From Phialocephala subalpina (lineage: Eukaryota > Ascomycota > Leotiomycetes > Helotiales > Mollisiaceae), in assembly GCA_900073065.1 (NCBI GenBank), contig FJOG01000022.1, positions 1,095,069 through 1,159,068 of the forward strand: a DNA stretch of 64,000 nucleotides. The letters run 5' to 3'. A program made the translations under genes and the position numbers. Numbering within the stretch: position 1 is the stretch's first letter; the number at the start of each line of letters is the position of its first letter. The notes beneath the pieces were generated by a model that saw only the letters and a list, made by a program, of their open reading frames with translations, had not been told where the DNA came from and did no database searches. Of the stretch, positions 1-10,378 are shown in pieces.

Positions 1-480
1 AATTTAATTTTTTTTCGAAATTTTTTTTTTTAAATAAATTAATAATATAATTAAAATTTAAAAAAAAGATTTTTTAATATAATTTATATTTCAATATAAA
101 TTAATAATAATAAAATAATTTCTTAAAATTAATAAAATAAAATATATAATTTCTTTAAAACCTTTTTTTTAAATTCATAATTTTAATCAATTCGAAAATT
201 ATAAATAAATATTAAATTCTAATTAATAATATAATATTAATATAATATTAATAAATATATTAAAAATTCTTTTTATTATATTTATATTTAGAAAAGTTAA
301 AAAATATTAAATTATATTCCAATTTATAATTCGATAATTAATTTCTTATTATATATAATTAGAAATTATCCAAATATTTACTTATAAATATTTAATTGCT
401 ATTACCCAATAAAATTAGAAAAAGCTTAAATTATAAGTGGGGGATAATAGTTTATCAATTTGCGGGTAGGTAATCAGGCT
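1..480. repeat. AT-rich block, probably RIP-decayed repeat
   Basis: Nearly pure A/T sequence with long homopolymer and TA-rich runs and no open frame. It ends sharply near 440-480, about 30 bases from the stop codon of the carboxylesterase gene. Such isochore-like blocks in Pezizomycotina are usually transposons mutated by RIP. No TIR or LTR remains recognisable, so the original element is unknown. Confidence 0.75.
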
Positions 481-511
481 AACGAGCGCTATAGGATAAT
501 ATAAATTTGAA

Positions 512-2188
512 TTATACTTTACAAGTCAAATCCAGGATGAACTCCTTGAGACTCTCATAGTTCTCATTCACCCATTCAAGCCACTTGTACTCTCTAACAC
601 GATCAGTCTCCCAACTCTGTAACGATAATTCTCCGTTTGGACCCAGACGCATGAACCTATTAGCTACTTTATGCTTCTCCCATGGCATGGCGTTGCCATG
701 CGCAAAGGTAGTCCAAATCTTTCCCATATTCTCTGCCGTAGTCCTCGCCGACACGGGATATTCAGCATTTTCATTCTGGTACATAAAAAGCGCGCATTGC
801 CCATGATATGGTAAGCCCAGCGTGGGCCCTGGATATGGAGATGGCTCGTCGAAGTGATAGGAGTACACTTTTCCAGGGAAAGATTTCGCAACTAGGATGT
901 TTGGGTACTGAAACATACCCACGGAAAGAAAACATCGCATTGCATCGAGGTATGCTGCCTGTTCCATATCTGGCTCGATTCTGAATGCGCGGAGGAATCC
1001 CTCGCCATCTTTCATCGAGGCATGGACCAATTCTATAAATTTTGCTTGGGGAATCGAGTTGATGAGACCGTCCATGATGATGGCTTCGATTTTCGTATCG
1101 CCGATGATGATTTCTTTGCAGCGCGTGGGCTTCTGAGTCTCGTTGTATGGCCACGATCGAGGAAGTAGGACTCCATCTGCCATTGGGCCCAGAGGCGTGG
1201 AAGCATAGCTGTGAATTAACTGGTGGGGAGTTAGAGCTCTGGCCTTCTCTAGCCGTTCTTCCGGCGTCTTCAAATCTTCAAATCTTCCGCTTCGCAAAAG
1301 GAAATTCTGCCAGGCTTGTTCATACAGCTTCAATGGCAGCGGACCGAGAGTAGGCGCGCTCCCGGACATAAGGATTGCTCGGTCAAAAATGGGAGAGCCT
1401 GTTAGGATGTGGTGATGGATACTTGCGCTGCCAGCACTGACACCGAAGGCTGTCACGTTTGTGGCGTCGCCGCCAAAGTCGCAGACATGATCTCGAACCC
1501 ATTCTAGGGCGTGGATTTGGTCCACGAAGCCAAAATTACCTAGTGTGGAGTTTGAGTTTGGGTCGGCGGAGGGAGTGGAAGATCCGAGGGAGGGCTGCTC
1601 GGAGAGAATATCGTTGCATGCAGCGAAGCCAAAAGGACCGAGTCGGTATTGAATTTGGACAATTATTACTGGATTGCCTTGTGCTTTGGCAAGGAGAGAC
1701 AGCTGGACAGGCCGGTATCGCGCGACGGAGTTTGCGCCGTAATTGAAGGCTCCGCTGTATAAGGAGTAAGCCATGGAGTCCAGGTGAATACTTTCTGGGA
1801 TATAAATGGCAGAGGAAAAACTGACGATGAAAATCAAAGAACGGAAAGCGTACCCGTGAATCCACACCAGAACAGGAAGAGCAGAAGGCGTCTTGAGTGC
1901 TTCTTGTGGCACAGCAACATTCAAATTCAGACATTTGAACTCATCGTCACCTGGAATGGGATCGTTCACATCGCCTGTGACCAGAACTGGACCCTCTCTT
2001 TGCGGGCATCGAGGCCCATATTTCCTCGCATCAAAAGGGGATTCAAGAGAATGCTTTGTTCGGCTATGTGTCCATCGCTTGTCGAGCGTAGCATATGGAA
2101 TACCACGGAAACAAGCTATGCCTTCTTTAATCTCGCCTGTGACCGATGCATTGAGGGATGGCGCGTGGTGTTCGATCTTTGCAGTCAT
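512..2188 (-). CDS. Carboxylesterase type B (intracellular)
   Basis: Alpha/beta-hydrolase of the carboxylesterase/lipase (COesterase) family, hydrolysing carboxylic esters of unknown identity. The nucleophile elbow GVSAGSAS supplies the Ser. The acid is probably the Glu of IIIGDTKIEA, and the His lies in LPYHGQCALF. The uninterrupted frame is 558 codons but hides a 99-nt in-frame intron at 1853-1755 (GTACGC...ATACAG). Removing it restores the family's oxyanion-hole motif (IHGGAF) and gives 525 aa from exons 2188-1854 and 1754-512. No signal peptide is visible, which suggests an intracellular enzyme. The stop lies close to the AT-rich block. Upstream it faces the MFS transporter gene divergently, with a tandem repeat between them. 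The substrate cannot be told from the sequence. Confidence 0.9.
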   Translation of the reverse strand: MTAKIEHHAPSLNASVTGEIKEGIACFRGIPYATLDKRWTHSRTKHSLESPFDARKYGPRCPQREGPVLVTGDVNDPIPGDDEFKCLNLNVAVPQEALKTPSALPVLVWIHGYAFRSLIFIVSFSSAIYIPESIHLDSMAYSLYSGAFNYGANSVARYRPVQLSLLAKAQGNPVIIVQIQYRLGPFGFAACNDILSEQPSLGSSTPSADPNSNSTLGNFGFVDQIHALEWVRDHVCDFGGDATNVTAFGVSAGSASIHHHILTGSPIFDRAILMSGSAPTLGPLPLKLYEQAWQNFLLRSGRFEDLKTPEERLEKARALTPHQLIHSYASTPLGPMADGVLLPRSWPYNETQKPTRCKEIIIGDTKIEAIIMDGLINSIPQAKFIELVHASMKDGEGFLRAFRIEPDMEQAAYLDAMRCFLSVGMFQYPNILVAKSFPGKVYSYHFDEPSPYPGPTLGLPYHGQCALFMYQNENAEYPVSARTTAENMGKIWTTFAHGNAMPWEKHKVANRFMRLGPNGELSLQSWETDRVREYKWLEWVNENYESLKEFILDLTCKV

Positions 2189-2534
2189 TTTGTGCTATGT
2201 GAAGGAAGTGGACTGTAGAGCTGCATTTGCAATCCAGCTGCTCAAATTCTATAAAGAGGCACCTTCAATGGTTCTACGTGCTGTTGCTTTTAGTTGAGCT
2301 GTGGTGGATAAATTTCGGAAGATGAAGTTATACCGCACTGTGGACCTTGATCCGCGAACGTCCAATGAATGCCTCCGGATACCGTTGGGACTGGTGGAGG
2401 GAAATATTGAGGAGGCTGGTGGTATATCTGCCGTGGTTCAGATCGCCAAGGGGTGGTTTGAAGCTTGTACCGAACCGTCAAGCCTCAAGACTATTCTCCA
2501 GTTTCGGTGTAGTACACGACGCCATCGGCTCCCC

Positions 2535-2760
2535 TGGAAAATAACTTTTCCCAGTGCGCCTCCATTCCCTACAAACGCCTCCGCTCATGGAGAATAACTT
2601 TTCCCAGAGGCACATCTATTCCCCGCAAACGACTCAGCTCATGGAAAATAACTTTTCCCGAATGCACCCCCATCCCCCGCAAACGCCCCCGCTTCCATGG
2701 ATAATAAACTTTCAATAAACTTTCCCCAGATGCGCCTCCATTCCCCGCAAACGCCTCCAC
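2535..2760. repeat. Four-copy tandem repeat of 53-56 bp
   Basis: Imperfect tandem repeat lying between the divergent esterase and MFS genes. Units start near 2535, 2588, 2642 and 2698. Each begins with TGGAAAATAACTTTTCCC or a variant, followed by a C-rich half containing CCATTCCC and CAAACGCC. The fourth unit carries a small internal duplication of AATAAACTTT. It is a minisatellite inside the likely shared promoter region. Confidence 0.85.
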
Positions 2761-2824
2761 GATTATGAGAACAGCTGCGCCAGAGATACCCAAATTTAGG
2801 GCCTCAGGCGAATGGATCCTCATC

Positions 2825-2833
2825 TATATAAAA
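2825..2833 (+). promoter_or_regulatory. TATA box of the MFS transporter gene
   Basis: The sequence TATATAAAA lies about 85-90 bases upstream of the chosen ATG at 2917, a typical spacing for fungal TATA promoters. Confidence 0.5.
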
Positions 2834-2916
2834 GATGCTGAAGTCAATGTTCTAGTCCTATGCGTCGATCGATATTGATACCTTGTCCTCCATTCACCGC
2901 TACACGACCCACCACC

Positions 2917-4832
2917 ATGACCACGGGGAAAGAACCTACGCAAGAAGTGGAGATGGCTTCGCCTCTTGATATCGAAGCTGTTGCTACTCATCAATCTGAG
3001 ATCCATCACTTGAACGAGAAGGTTTTTGATGGGGATGAGGCATTGAAGGTGCTTCACACCCATTATGAGCCATATTCTCTCGAGGAGGAGCGGAGGGTTT
3101 TACGAAAGATTGATTTTCGGATGTGCAGTTTGATGTTGGTTATCAGTAAGTAGCTCTTAATTGTCAATCCACGCATTTCTATCCCCACCTCAGACTTGGT
3201 GGATAGATTCTAGTAGATGGGGTCACAGCTAATTAGACCTCACCAATATTTAGACGGGCTTCAATTCATCGACAAGAATTCTCTCACTTCTGCGGCAACC
3301 TACGGCATCATTGGAGAAGCCAAGCTTGTTGGGGCACAGTTCTCTCTACTGGTCTCGCTATTCTACATCGGATACTTAATCGCCCAATACCCAACGAATC
3401 TCTTGATGCAAAAATACCCAACTGGGAAGTACCTGGCTGTGAATTTTTGTCTATGGGGTGCTACTCTCGCAGCCACTGGGTCTGCAACCAACTTTAGCCA
3501 ACTTGCTGCAGGACGGTTTTTCCTCGGCATCTTCGAGTCTTGTTTGAACCCAGGTTTTGTTCTAATTACCTCGTCTTGGTGGAAAAAAGAGGAGCAAGCT
3601 ACGCGCGTTTCTCTCTGGTATTGTGCAAATGGGATAATTGGAGCTCCTAGCGGGTAAACTTTACCACCTTCTCGATTAGACGCACCACTGAACCCCCCTT
3701 TTAGCGCGATATTCTTCGGAATTGCTCATATCAACGTTGCCCACATGTTTCCTTATCAGTGGATGTTTATCATAGTGAGTTTGTAATTCCATGCGATCAA
3801 CAGTATTGCTAATCCATGTCAAGCTTGGCCTCGTTACAGTCTGCTTCGGAAGTACTTTATGGTGGATTCTCCCGGACTCTCCTCACACGGCAAAATTTCT
3901 CACCGAACGTGAGCGCGTCATTGCAGTCGAGCGTCTCAAGTCCAACAAGACTGGCGTGAAAAATGTCCATCACAAACAATACCAAATCATCGAAGCTCTC
4001 AAAGATTTCAAAGTGTGGATGCTCGTTGCCGCTATCTTCTGCCACAACATGACAAATTCCCTTCAGACAAATGTGAGTTTTATTCTACCTCCTCGGTGTT
4101 GTCGATGGATCTTGTACTTTTATTTAAATGTATAGCTAATAATACCGTCGACAACAGTTCAGCGGCTTAGTGATCCGGGGACTAGGATACAGTGTCGATG
4201 AATCAATTCTTCTCGGTATCCCTCCTGGTATAGGTTCGTGGCCATCCTCACAGCATTCAAGCCCCCTTCCTAATGAATACTCTTTAGTTCAAGCTGTCTC
4301 TATGTTGGTCGCCGGTTTTTTCCTAGCATCAAAATGGGGCCAAGGCAAACGAATCCTCGTTATAATCATCTTCTACCTGCCCGGCATTGCATCTTGCCTA
4401 ATTCTTTATCTCAGCCCCATTAAGGCCAGTACTCGCCAAGCCCATCTCTTTGCCATAACTATCATCCCCGCTGTAGCGACCTCATCCGGAGTCCTCTACT
4501 CAATACTAGCCAGCAACATCGCCGGATACACGAAGAAATCCGTCACAGGCGCATTGTTTTTCTCTGCATATGCCGTGGCGAACATCGTGTCGCCTCAGAC
4601 GTTCTTATCGTCCGAGGCGCCGAGGTATGGAACAGGCGTGGCTGTAACCCTGACCGCATTTTGCGTGAACATAGTGCTCTTCGCTGCACTGTACTTTGTA
4701 TATCGTGCGGAGAATAAGAGACGTGATGCGGATCCGGCTGGTGTGGAGGATGGCGATGCAATGGAGGAGCTAATTGATGCCTTTTCTGACAAAACGGACT
4801 GGGAGAACAAGAAGATTAGATATCAGACGTAA
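2917..4832 (+). CDS. MFS transporter, Dal5/anion:cation symporter type
   Basis: Plasma-membrane permease of the ACS (allantoate/nicotinate-type) branch of the major facilitator superfamily, probably importing an organic anion by proton symport. Six exons: 2917-3145, 3254-3653, 3705-3774, 3824-4072, 4158-4233 and 4288-4832. All phases join to 522 aa. The soluble N-terminus leads into helix 1 with LQFIDKNSL, the family's Q(F/Y)xDK signature. Helix 4-5 shows RFFLGIFES. TM segments continue to YFVYRAENKR, followed by an acidic tail. I chose ATG 2917 (ACCATGACC context) over an in-frame ATG at 2860, which would add a basic stretch the family lacks. The substrate is unknown. Confidence 0.88.
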
Positions 4833-4849
4833 TAGGAATGAGCGTCCTA

Positions 4850-5819
4850 AGTAGTGCTTTGAGAATACTTCAAGAGAGAAATTTCAATGCATTTGTATCC
4901 TTTAGAGTAGAATCCTTATTATTTATCCGATTCTCCATTGCAATAATATAGATCGTATTATCCAAAGCCTTAGAAGCTATTTCTTTGTTATATAGAGTTC
5001 AAATACTATTCAATTTGCGAAAAGTAAGAATATAATAAAATATATCAAATATCGTAAATAAAAGTAATAATATACTTATTAAATTAATTTTTATCCTAGG
5101 TTTATATATTATATTCAAAGATATTAAATATTTAAAACCGGTAATAAAGCTTTTAAAAACTTTAATTCTATTAATATTAAATCTAATTATTATTTTTCAA
5201 ATTTTTTTTATATTTATATTTCTTATATTTAAAATTATATAATATATTTTAATATAACAAATTAAAAATTCTTATATTATAATTATTAAAATCTATTAAA
5301 ATCTATTTAAATTTATTTTATATTAATTATAATTTTATATTTTATTATTCGATTTATATAATAAATAATATTTCGAATTATTTATTATAATTCAAATTAA
5401 TAATAAATAATAATTATTAAAGAATATTTAATCCAATTTATAAATATTATTAACAAAATTATATTTATTTGGATTATAATTTTTAATTTAATAATTATTA
5501 TTTATTTAAATAAAAAAAATTTCAAAAAATTATTTTTTTATTAATTCGTTTATTAAATTAATTATAATAAATAAATAAAAATTTAAAAATAAAAGGAATA
5601 TATATTAAAGAATAAAATTATACGAATAAAATTATATAAATAAAATTATATTAATTTTTGAAAATTCTAATTTGAAATTATTTAAATTAAAAATATTAAT
5701 ATATTAGATACAATTAAAAGATAATGGTTTCCTAAAATAATATTATATAATAGCATATGAAAAAAAATTCTTCGTTTAATTATTTGGAGGAAAACTAAAT
5801 ATTGAATATATTTTACTTA
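4850..5819. repeat. AT-rich block, probably RIP-decayed repeat
   Basis: About 1 kb of A/T sequence without any open frame, between the MFS transporter and the CFEM gene. It resembles the block at 1-480. No terminal repeats could be matched. The end of the CFEM gene reaches its edge. Confidence 0.75.
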
Positions 5820-6669
5820 TTATATATACAATTTAGTACGCCAAAGGTAACCCCATTGCATTATCCCATTATTTCTCTCAGGCGCTGGAAGCTCTGCTAC
5901 TATTTCACCTCTACTTTCTCTAGCCTGGTAAGAAGTATATGTGTTCTCCACCCCATTGTCATGCACATTGTGCACATTTTCCCTTGCTGCATTTCCTCCT
6001 CCCCAATCTACGTTCCCACCGCCACCTTCAAGTTCAACTATATTATCATTCGTCTCAAGTATATCCGGTCCTTCATTTTTCTCCCTCCTTCCCCCATCAA
6101 TTACGCTTATAGCTACTGTGCCTTTCTTTCTCTTCTTGTATCGCAGCGCGAGTAAGATCGCTGCGACTCCGGAGAATGCTGCTATCAAGCCGCCGATGAC
6201 TCCGCCAGCTACCGCGCCGGCCCTGCTCTTACCCTTTGAAGTTGTAGCGTTGGAAGAGCTTGGGGGCATGGAAGAGGTGGCTGAAGCAGCAGATGTCGAT
6301 GCCGTAACACTAGAAGAGGTAACAGCGAGAGCACAAATTTGCGAAGTGATATTTTGAGCATCCGTTGCGTTATTAGTCAAGCTCTCCAGTCGTCCGAAGG
6401 AGCAAGGAAGCCGGGAACTCACTCAAGACGTCACTCGCAGTACATACTTTGGCAACGCAAGGTGTAGCGCTTTGACTGATTGTGCCTCTGGCAGGACCAC
6501 ATTGGCATGCGAAGTCGTTGAACCTGCATCCAGCGGATATAATGGCAGTGTTCAAACATAAGATGGAACAGGGGGGCAGAGATGCTACAAGGGCGGGAAT
6601 AGTTTGCGCAGAGGTGAGAGCAAGAACGGAGAGGAGAATGGTGCTGACGATAAATGCTACACCCGGCAT
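5820..6669 (-). CDS. CFEM-domain membrane protein
   Basis: Surface protein of the fungus-specific CFEM family, some members of which bind haem or act at the host interface. Exon 1 (from 6669) has a signal peptide (VSTILLSVLALTSA) and CFEM cysteines spaced as in LPPCSILC, AGC, FACQC and PCVAKVC. Seven are in exon 1 and the eighth is in SQICALAV of the downstream frame. Then come a Ser/Thr-rich stalk, a TM helix (AGGVIGGLIAAFSGVAAILL), a basic stop-transfer KKRKK and an acidic tail. The two frames must join near 6375-6425. The donor TTGA|GTGAGT (6422) is clear, but no nearby AG is in a phase that keeps all eight cysteines, so the junction is unresolved. The C-terminus stops exactly at the AT-rich block and may be truncated. 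Confidence 0.75.
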
Positions 6670-7410
6670 TTGCGCTCGTAGGTTTTGTAATTTGTGGGTG
6701 GGGAAGACGCTGTAGATGGAGTAAAAACAACGACTTGCTCCAAATCAGACGTGACCGAGGCCAATTCTTTATACAATTTCATTTGACGAAAATCCCTTAA
6801 TCAAGGGAATATACTTCGCAAAGGATGCAGCAAGGCGTAGCGGTGTCCCTTTTACGCACAATTCGCTGATTGGCATGTGAGATCGAGATTCTTCCTTCAC
6901 AGAAATTTCTCTTTCCCATCAATCAAACACACCACGAGCGAATATCCCTGGATTTAATCGCATGGACTTGATAAAACTCGCAAGGCAGAACCGAATAAGA
7001 ATAAACAATGATTGGTTGCCGAAAATGCAGCGTACGTTAAGTCTGTACTCTGTCCCTCCGCAGATGTCATATGTTTTCTGCTCGTAAGATGGCCAATGAT
7101 GATATGGGGTTACGAAAGAGGCGCCGGAAATGTAACTGTCTCAAGGGTCAATCCCTGGCCATGTGGCCTCCCCTCCCTATCTCAGGCCTCAACCACTAAT
7201 TATACCCCCGGCTTCAACTCTGAAAACTTCGCACTATTTCTCCCACTTTTCACGTGCTAATTCCTGCATACTTTCTCTCCAGACCTATCTCCTTTCCTCA
7301 ACGCCAAAGTTGCAAAAAGTCTCTCGGTATCGACTGTTCGAAAATGGGGTTGATGCTTCGAGTCAGAATGAACTGGTCGTATTTGCGTCGCATTCGTACT
7401 CTCTGGGACT
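6670..7410. other. Intergenic, no gene recognised
   Basis: Upstream region of the CFEM gene. Short open frames on both strands show no domain, no splice pattern and no composition typical of coding. Confidence 0.5.
6793..6808. promoter_or_regulatory. Near-palindrome upstream of the CFEM gene
   Basis: TCCCTTAATCAAGGGA is an almost perfect inverted repeat about 125 bases upstream of the CFEM start. It resembles the longer palindrome at 12449-12468 (shared CCTTnATCAAGG core). A dimeric transcription factor site is possible, but no factor is assigned. Confidence 0.25.
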
Positions 7411-7685
7411 ATATCCGTTACGCTGCGATCAGGATTACACTTCGCCTAATTTTGGTGGGAACATCAAAATTCTCCCTATTCACCTACTTTAATCCCTTTT
7501 AATTCGAGAACCTACTAACGAAAATTGATAAAACTTCGAGGCAATTGAAATATAGAATTTAATAAGTTATTATAGCGAGAGGTAAAGATTTTCACCTAAT
7601 TTTGTTGCGCTTGATAAGTATCGCAAGTTAAGTGGGGTTTAGCGATTAAGTGTAATCTTGATCGCAGCGTAACCTTAACGGATAT
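7411..7685. mobile_element. MITE-like element with about 30-bp inverted termini
   Basis: The left end, ATATCCGTTACGCTGCGATC from 7411, continues as AGGATTACACTT. It recurs inverted at the right end, where AAGTGTAATC...GCGTAAC...TAACGGATAT ends at 7685. About 25 consecutive positions match with one mismatch; six extra bases near the right tip break the alignment. The 275-bp length without a gene fits a non-autonomous DNA transposon. No convincing target-site duplication is visible, so the family is open. Confidence 0.55.
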
Positions 7686-8169
7686 GTGGGGTAACACGAA
7701 TCAAATATTTCCTCAAAGTCTCTTGCACAACTACTATCAACAACTCTCACGACCTCAAGCCCTCATCAACTTATAGAATTTATGATTTAACGCTTCGGTG
7801 AAGATCAGAATCTGTTCATTGGCTCCTTGAAAGCCTTATTCTCGGTGTCCGGGCCGACTCTCATTCTGGGCTTGGTCCAATTCATGATACCGACAGAGTC
7901 TTCCAGGACGCGCCCATAGGAACCAGGACCAAATTTCTGGCTTCATTGAGCCAAGAATAGCTCGCCGGAAAAGTACCAAGAGGTTACCTGGGGACGAGCT
8001 TGCGCGCCACTTTGACGATCGGTGAAGCTCAAGTCGAGATTAAATTGGAAGCTTGAAAGCTGACAGACTAGCGGCCTTGCCTCAATGTGGAGTGCATTGT
8101 TGTAGAGTGCCACGGATATTGCCTGGAAAGCCATCGACTGTCAGGACAACCTAGTGGAGCGTATTCACA
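7686..8169. other. Upstream region of the GH78 gene
   Basis: No coding signal was seen. It holds the presumed promoter of the rhamnosidase gene; no clear TATA element could be chosen. Confidence 0.45.
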
Positions 8170-9810
8170 ATGACCGAGACCAAAGGGCAAAGTGAAGATA
8201 TTGATATCCCAGCAAACCAGAAAGTAGAGAAACTCTTGAAGACGAACTTGAACAAGAAGTTCGCTGAAAAGGCAGAAGCGCTGAAACCTGTCCTCCATGA
8301 GTGGGTCGATCACCCGCTTTCAATCATCGAATTCGAGCCTAGTCCAGAAGCATTCTTCAAGTGCAAAGCTGTCCAGAAACACTCTATAGAGGACTTGCCA
8401 AATCTCTCCTACGGAAAGGGAGACCAAGTCATCTTAGACTTTGGTTCTCATCGAGTTGGCTATTTTTCGTTCCATCTTGATGCTGATGGAGTCAACGTCG
8501 ATGCGCCTGCGAGATTGCGACTAACATTTGGCGAAATCCCCTACGATGTCACAGAGAATCTACACCCGTGTAAAACCTGGATCAGCACATCATGGCTTCC
8601 AGACGAGATCATCAATGTCGACTGGCTGCCTACCGATCTCGAAATGCCACGAAGATACTCCTTTCGCTACCTGAAGATTGAAGTCCTGGACACTTCTCCG
8701 AAATACAAAGTCAAGTTCTCGGACGTCCGAGTCCGAGTTGTCAGTGCCATATCACCAGAGGTCAACGTCGCTGTGACTCCTCTATCAACAGCAGACGATG
8801 AGCTCAAAGTCCTGGATTCGGTCGGTCAACTCACTCTCCGAAACTGTATGCAAACTGTCTTCGAAGATGGACCACGCCGGGATCGGAGACTCTGGCTAGG
8901 TGATCTCAGACTACAAGCTTTGACAAACTACTGCACTTTCAAGAACTTTCAACTTGCCAAGAGATGTCTGTATCTCTTTGCTGCCCTGCCTCGGGAAGAT
9001 CAAAGCCTGCCAGCTTGTCTGTTCGAGAAGCCAAAGCTGTCGCCCGCATCAGACTACATTGTTGATTACGATGCTCTCTTTGGACCAACACTCTACGACT
9101 ATGCTGTGGCTTCTGGAGACTTGGAAACAGCAGAGGAGCTATGGCCGACGGTTCTTGGCAGCATGAAGAAGGCGCTCAGTCATCTCAACAAAGACGGCAA
9201 ATTTGATTCGAATGCATCAGATGCTTGGAAGTTCTTGGACTGGTCGGACGGTCTCGATACGAATGCGGGCATGCATGGAGTTGTTCTCTACTGCTGCAAG
9301 GAAGTCAACAAACTGGCGGCGCTCATCTCGAGGCCCTCTCCATACACAGATGCCATTGAGAAAATGACTAAAGCTGCCTCTTCCTTTTACAACCCTTCTC
9401 TGAAGGTCTTTGTGAGCGGTCCCGAAAACCAAGTATCCTGGGTCAGTCAAGCTTGGATGAGCCTCGCCGGAGCCATGGACTCATCAATCTGCCTCGAAGC
9501 CATCAAAACAGCAATGAACGATCACAAAGCCATCAAACCATTGACACCATACGCATATCATCACGTCGCGGAAGCTCTTGCTCGATCCGGAGGCGAAGAG
9601 TACTGTTTGAAGCTCATGAAGGAGTACTGGGGAGGAATGGCGAGAGCTGGCGCGGATACTTTCTGGGAGTGCTTCGATGCGGAGGATTCGAGGCGCAGTC
9701 CATATGGGGATTGTCACAATAATTCTTATTGCCATGCCTGGAGCTGTACTCCAAGTTATTTGCTTAGGGTCATGTTGAAGGACTACCTTGACAAGCAGGG
9801 CTTAAGGTGA
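8170..9810 (+). CDS. Alpha-L-rhamnosidase-like glycoside hydrolase, GH78
   Basis: Single-exon, 546-aa protein of the short intracellular GH78 type, predicted to release terminal L-rhamnose from glycosides. A beta-rich N-terminal half (to about residue 200) precedes the (alpha/alpha)6 barrel. The family's catalytic stretch appears at about residue 231 as EDGPRRDRRLWLGD, with the acidic residues expected for the inverting mechanism. The C-terminal barrel motif CHNNSYCHAWSCTP is near residue 515. There is no signal peptide, so it should act on imported glycosides or small rhamnosides rather than secreted polymers. The nearest gene downstream is a P450 on the same strand, 570 bases away, with no sign of co-transcription. 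Confidence 0.85.
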   Translation: MTETKGQSEDIDIPANQKVEKLLKTNLNKKFAEKAEALKPVLHEWVDHPLSIIEFEPSPEAFFKCKAVQKHSIEDLPNLSYGKGDQVILDFGSHRVGYFSFHLDADGVNVDAPARLRLTFGEIPYDVTENLHPCKTWISTSWLPDEIINVDWLPTDLEMPRRYSFRYLKIEVLDTSPKYKVKFSDVRVRVVSAISPEVNVAVTPLSTADDELKVLDSVGQLTLRNCMQTVFEDGPRRDRRLWLGDLRLQALTNYCTFKNFQLAKRCLYLFAALPREDQSLPACLFEKPKLSPASDYIVDYDALFGPTLYDYAVASGDLETAEELWPTVLGSMKKALSHLNKDGKFDSNASDAWKFLDWSDGLDTNAGMHGVVLYCCKEVNKLAALISRPSPYTDAIEKMTKAASSFYNPSLKVFVSGPENQVSWVSQAWMSLAGAMDSSICLEAIKTAMNDHKAIKPLTPYAYHHVAEALARSGGEEYCLKLMKEYWGGMARAGADTFWECFDAEDSRRSPYGDCHNNSYCHAWSCTPSYLLRVMLKDYLDKQGLR

Positions 9811-10378
9811 GGGGGTCAGGTTTAGATCATTAGGTTATCATTGTCACCAAATGTTCATATATTGGCTTTTTTGTTATCTTCTGTTGGATGATTCAGCCTC
9901 GCAATCCATTTGCTGTTTACATGCAGCACGGCTCGGACCAGATGCCGCATTGCATTATTCCAAAACAGTGGTTGGTGGGCTTCAGTCTCGAAAGAGGCGA
10001 AGCTGCATGTTGTGTTAGCGACGAGGCCAATCAAGGTAGGCCAACAGCCGAGAGAAGTTACGATGCCACCAAATGGTAGCCACCCATCATATGCACGTAA
10101 ATATGGCTATCTTCTCGTCTCCGACACCAAAAGCGAATCTTGATCTTCCATTCACTATTGGGTTAGATATGAATCTTTCTGATCGATCCCTTTCGTGATT
10201 ACCACTTTTGTCCAAGGGAAGAAGTGCCACCGAAAGTGAATCTACCTCCGCACCGCACTTATTTATTACACGAGCTCTGCCCCGACATCAACTCGTCCCA
10301 AAGGCAGATATACTAGTCCTGTTTCTGCTTCATCCTCGTACCACACACTCCTGCACCCACATCATTCAGTTCCACAAA
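9811..10378. other. Intergenic, upstream of the P450
   Basis: No gene recognised. An open frame runs from 10208 into the P450, but the extra N-terminus has no P450-like membrane anchor and is probably 5' UTR. Confidence 0.5.

Noticed and set aside
7163..7502. Open frames across the MITE-like element
   Set aside because: They run through the inverted terminal repeat and have no domain; chance frames.
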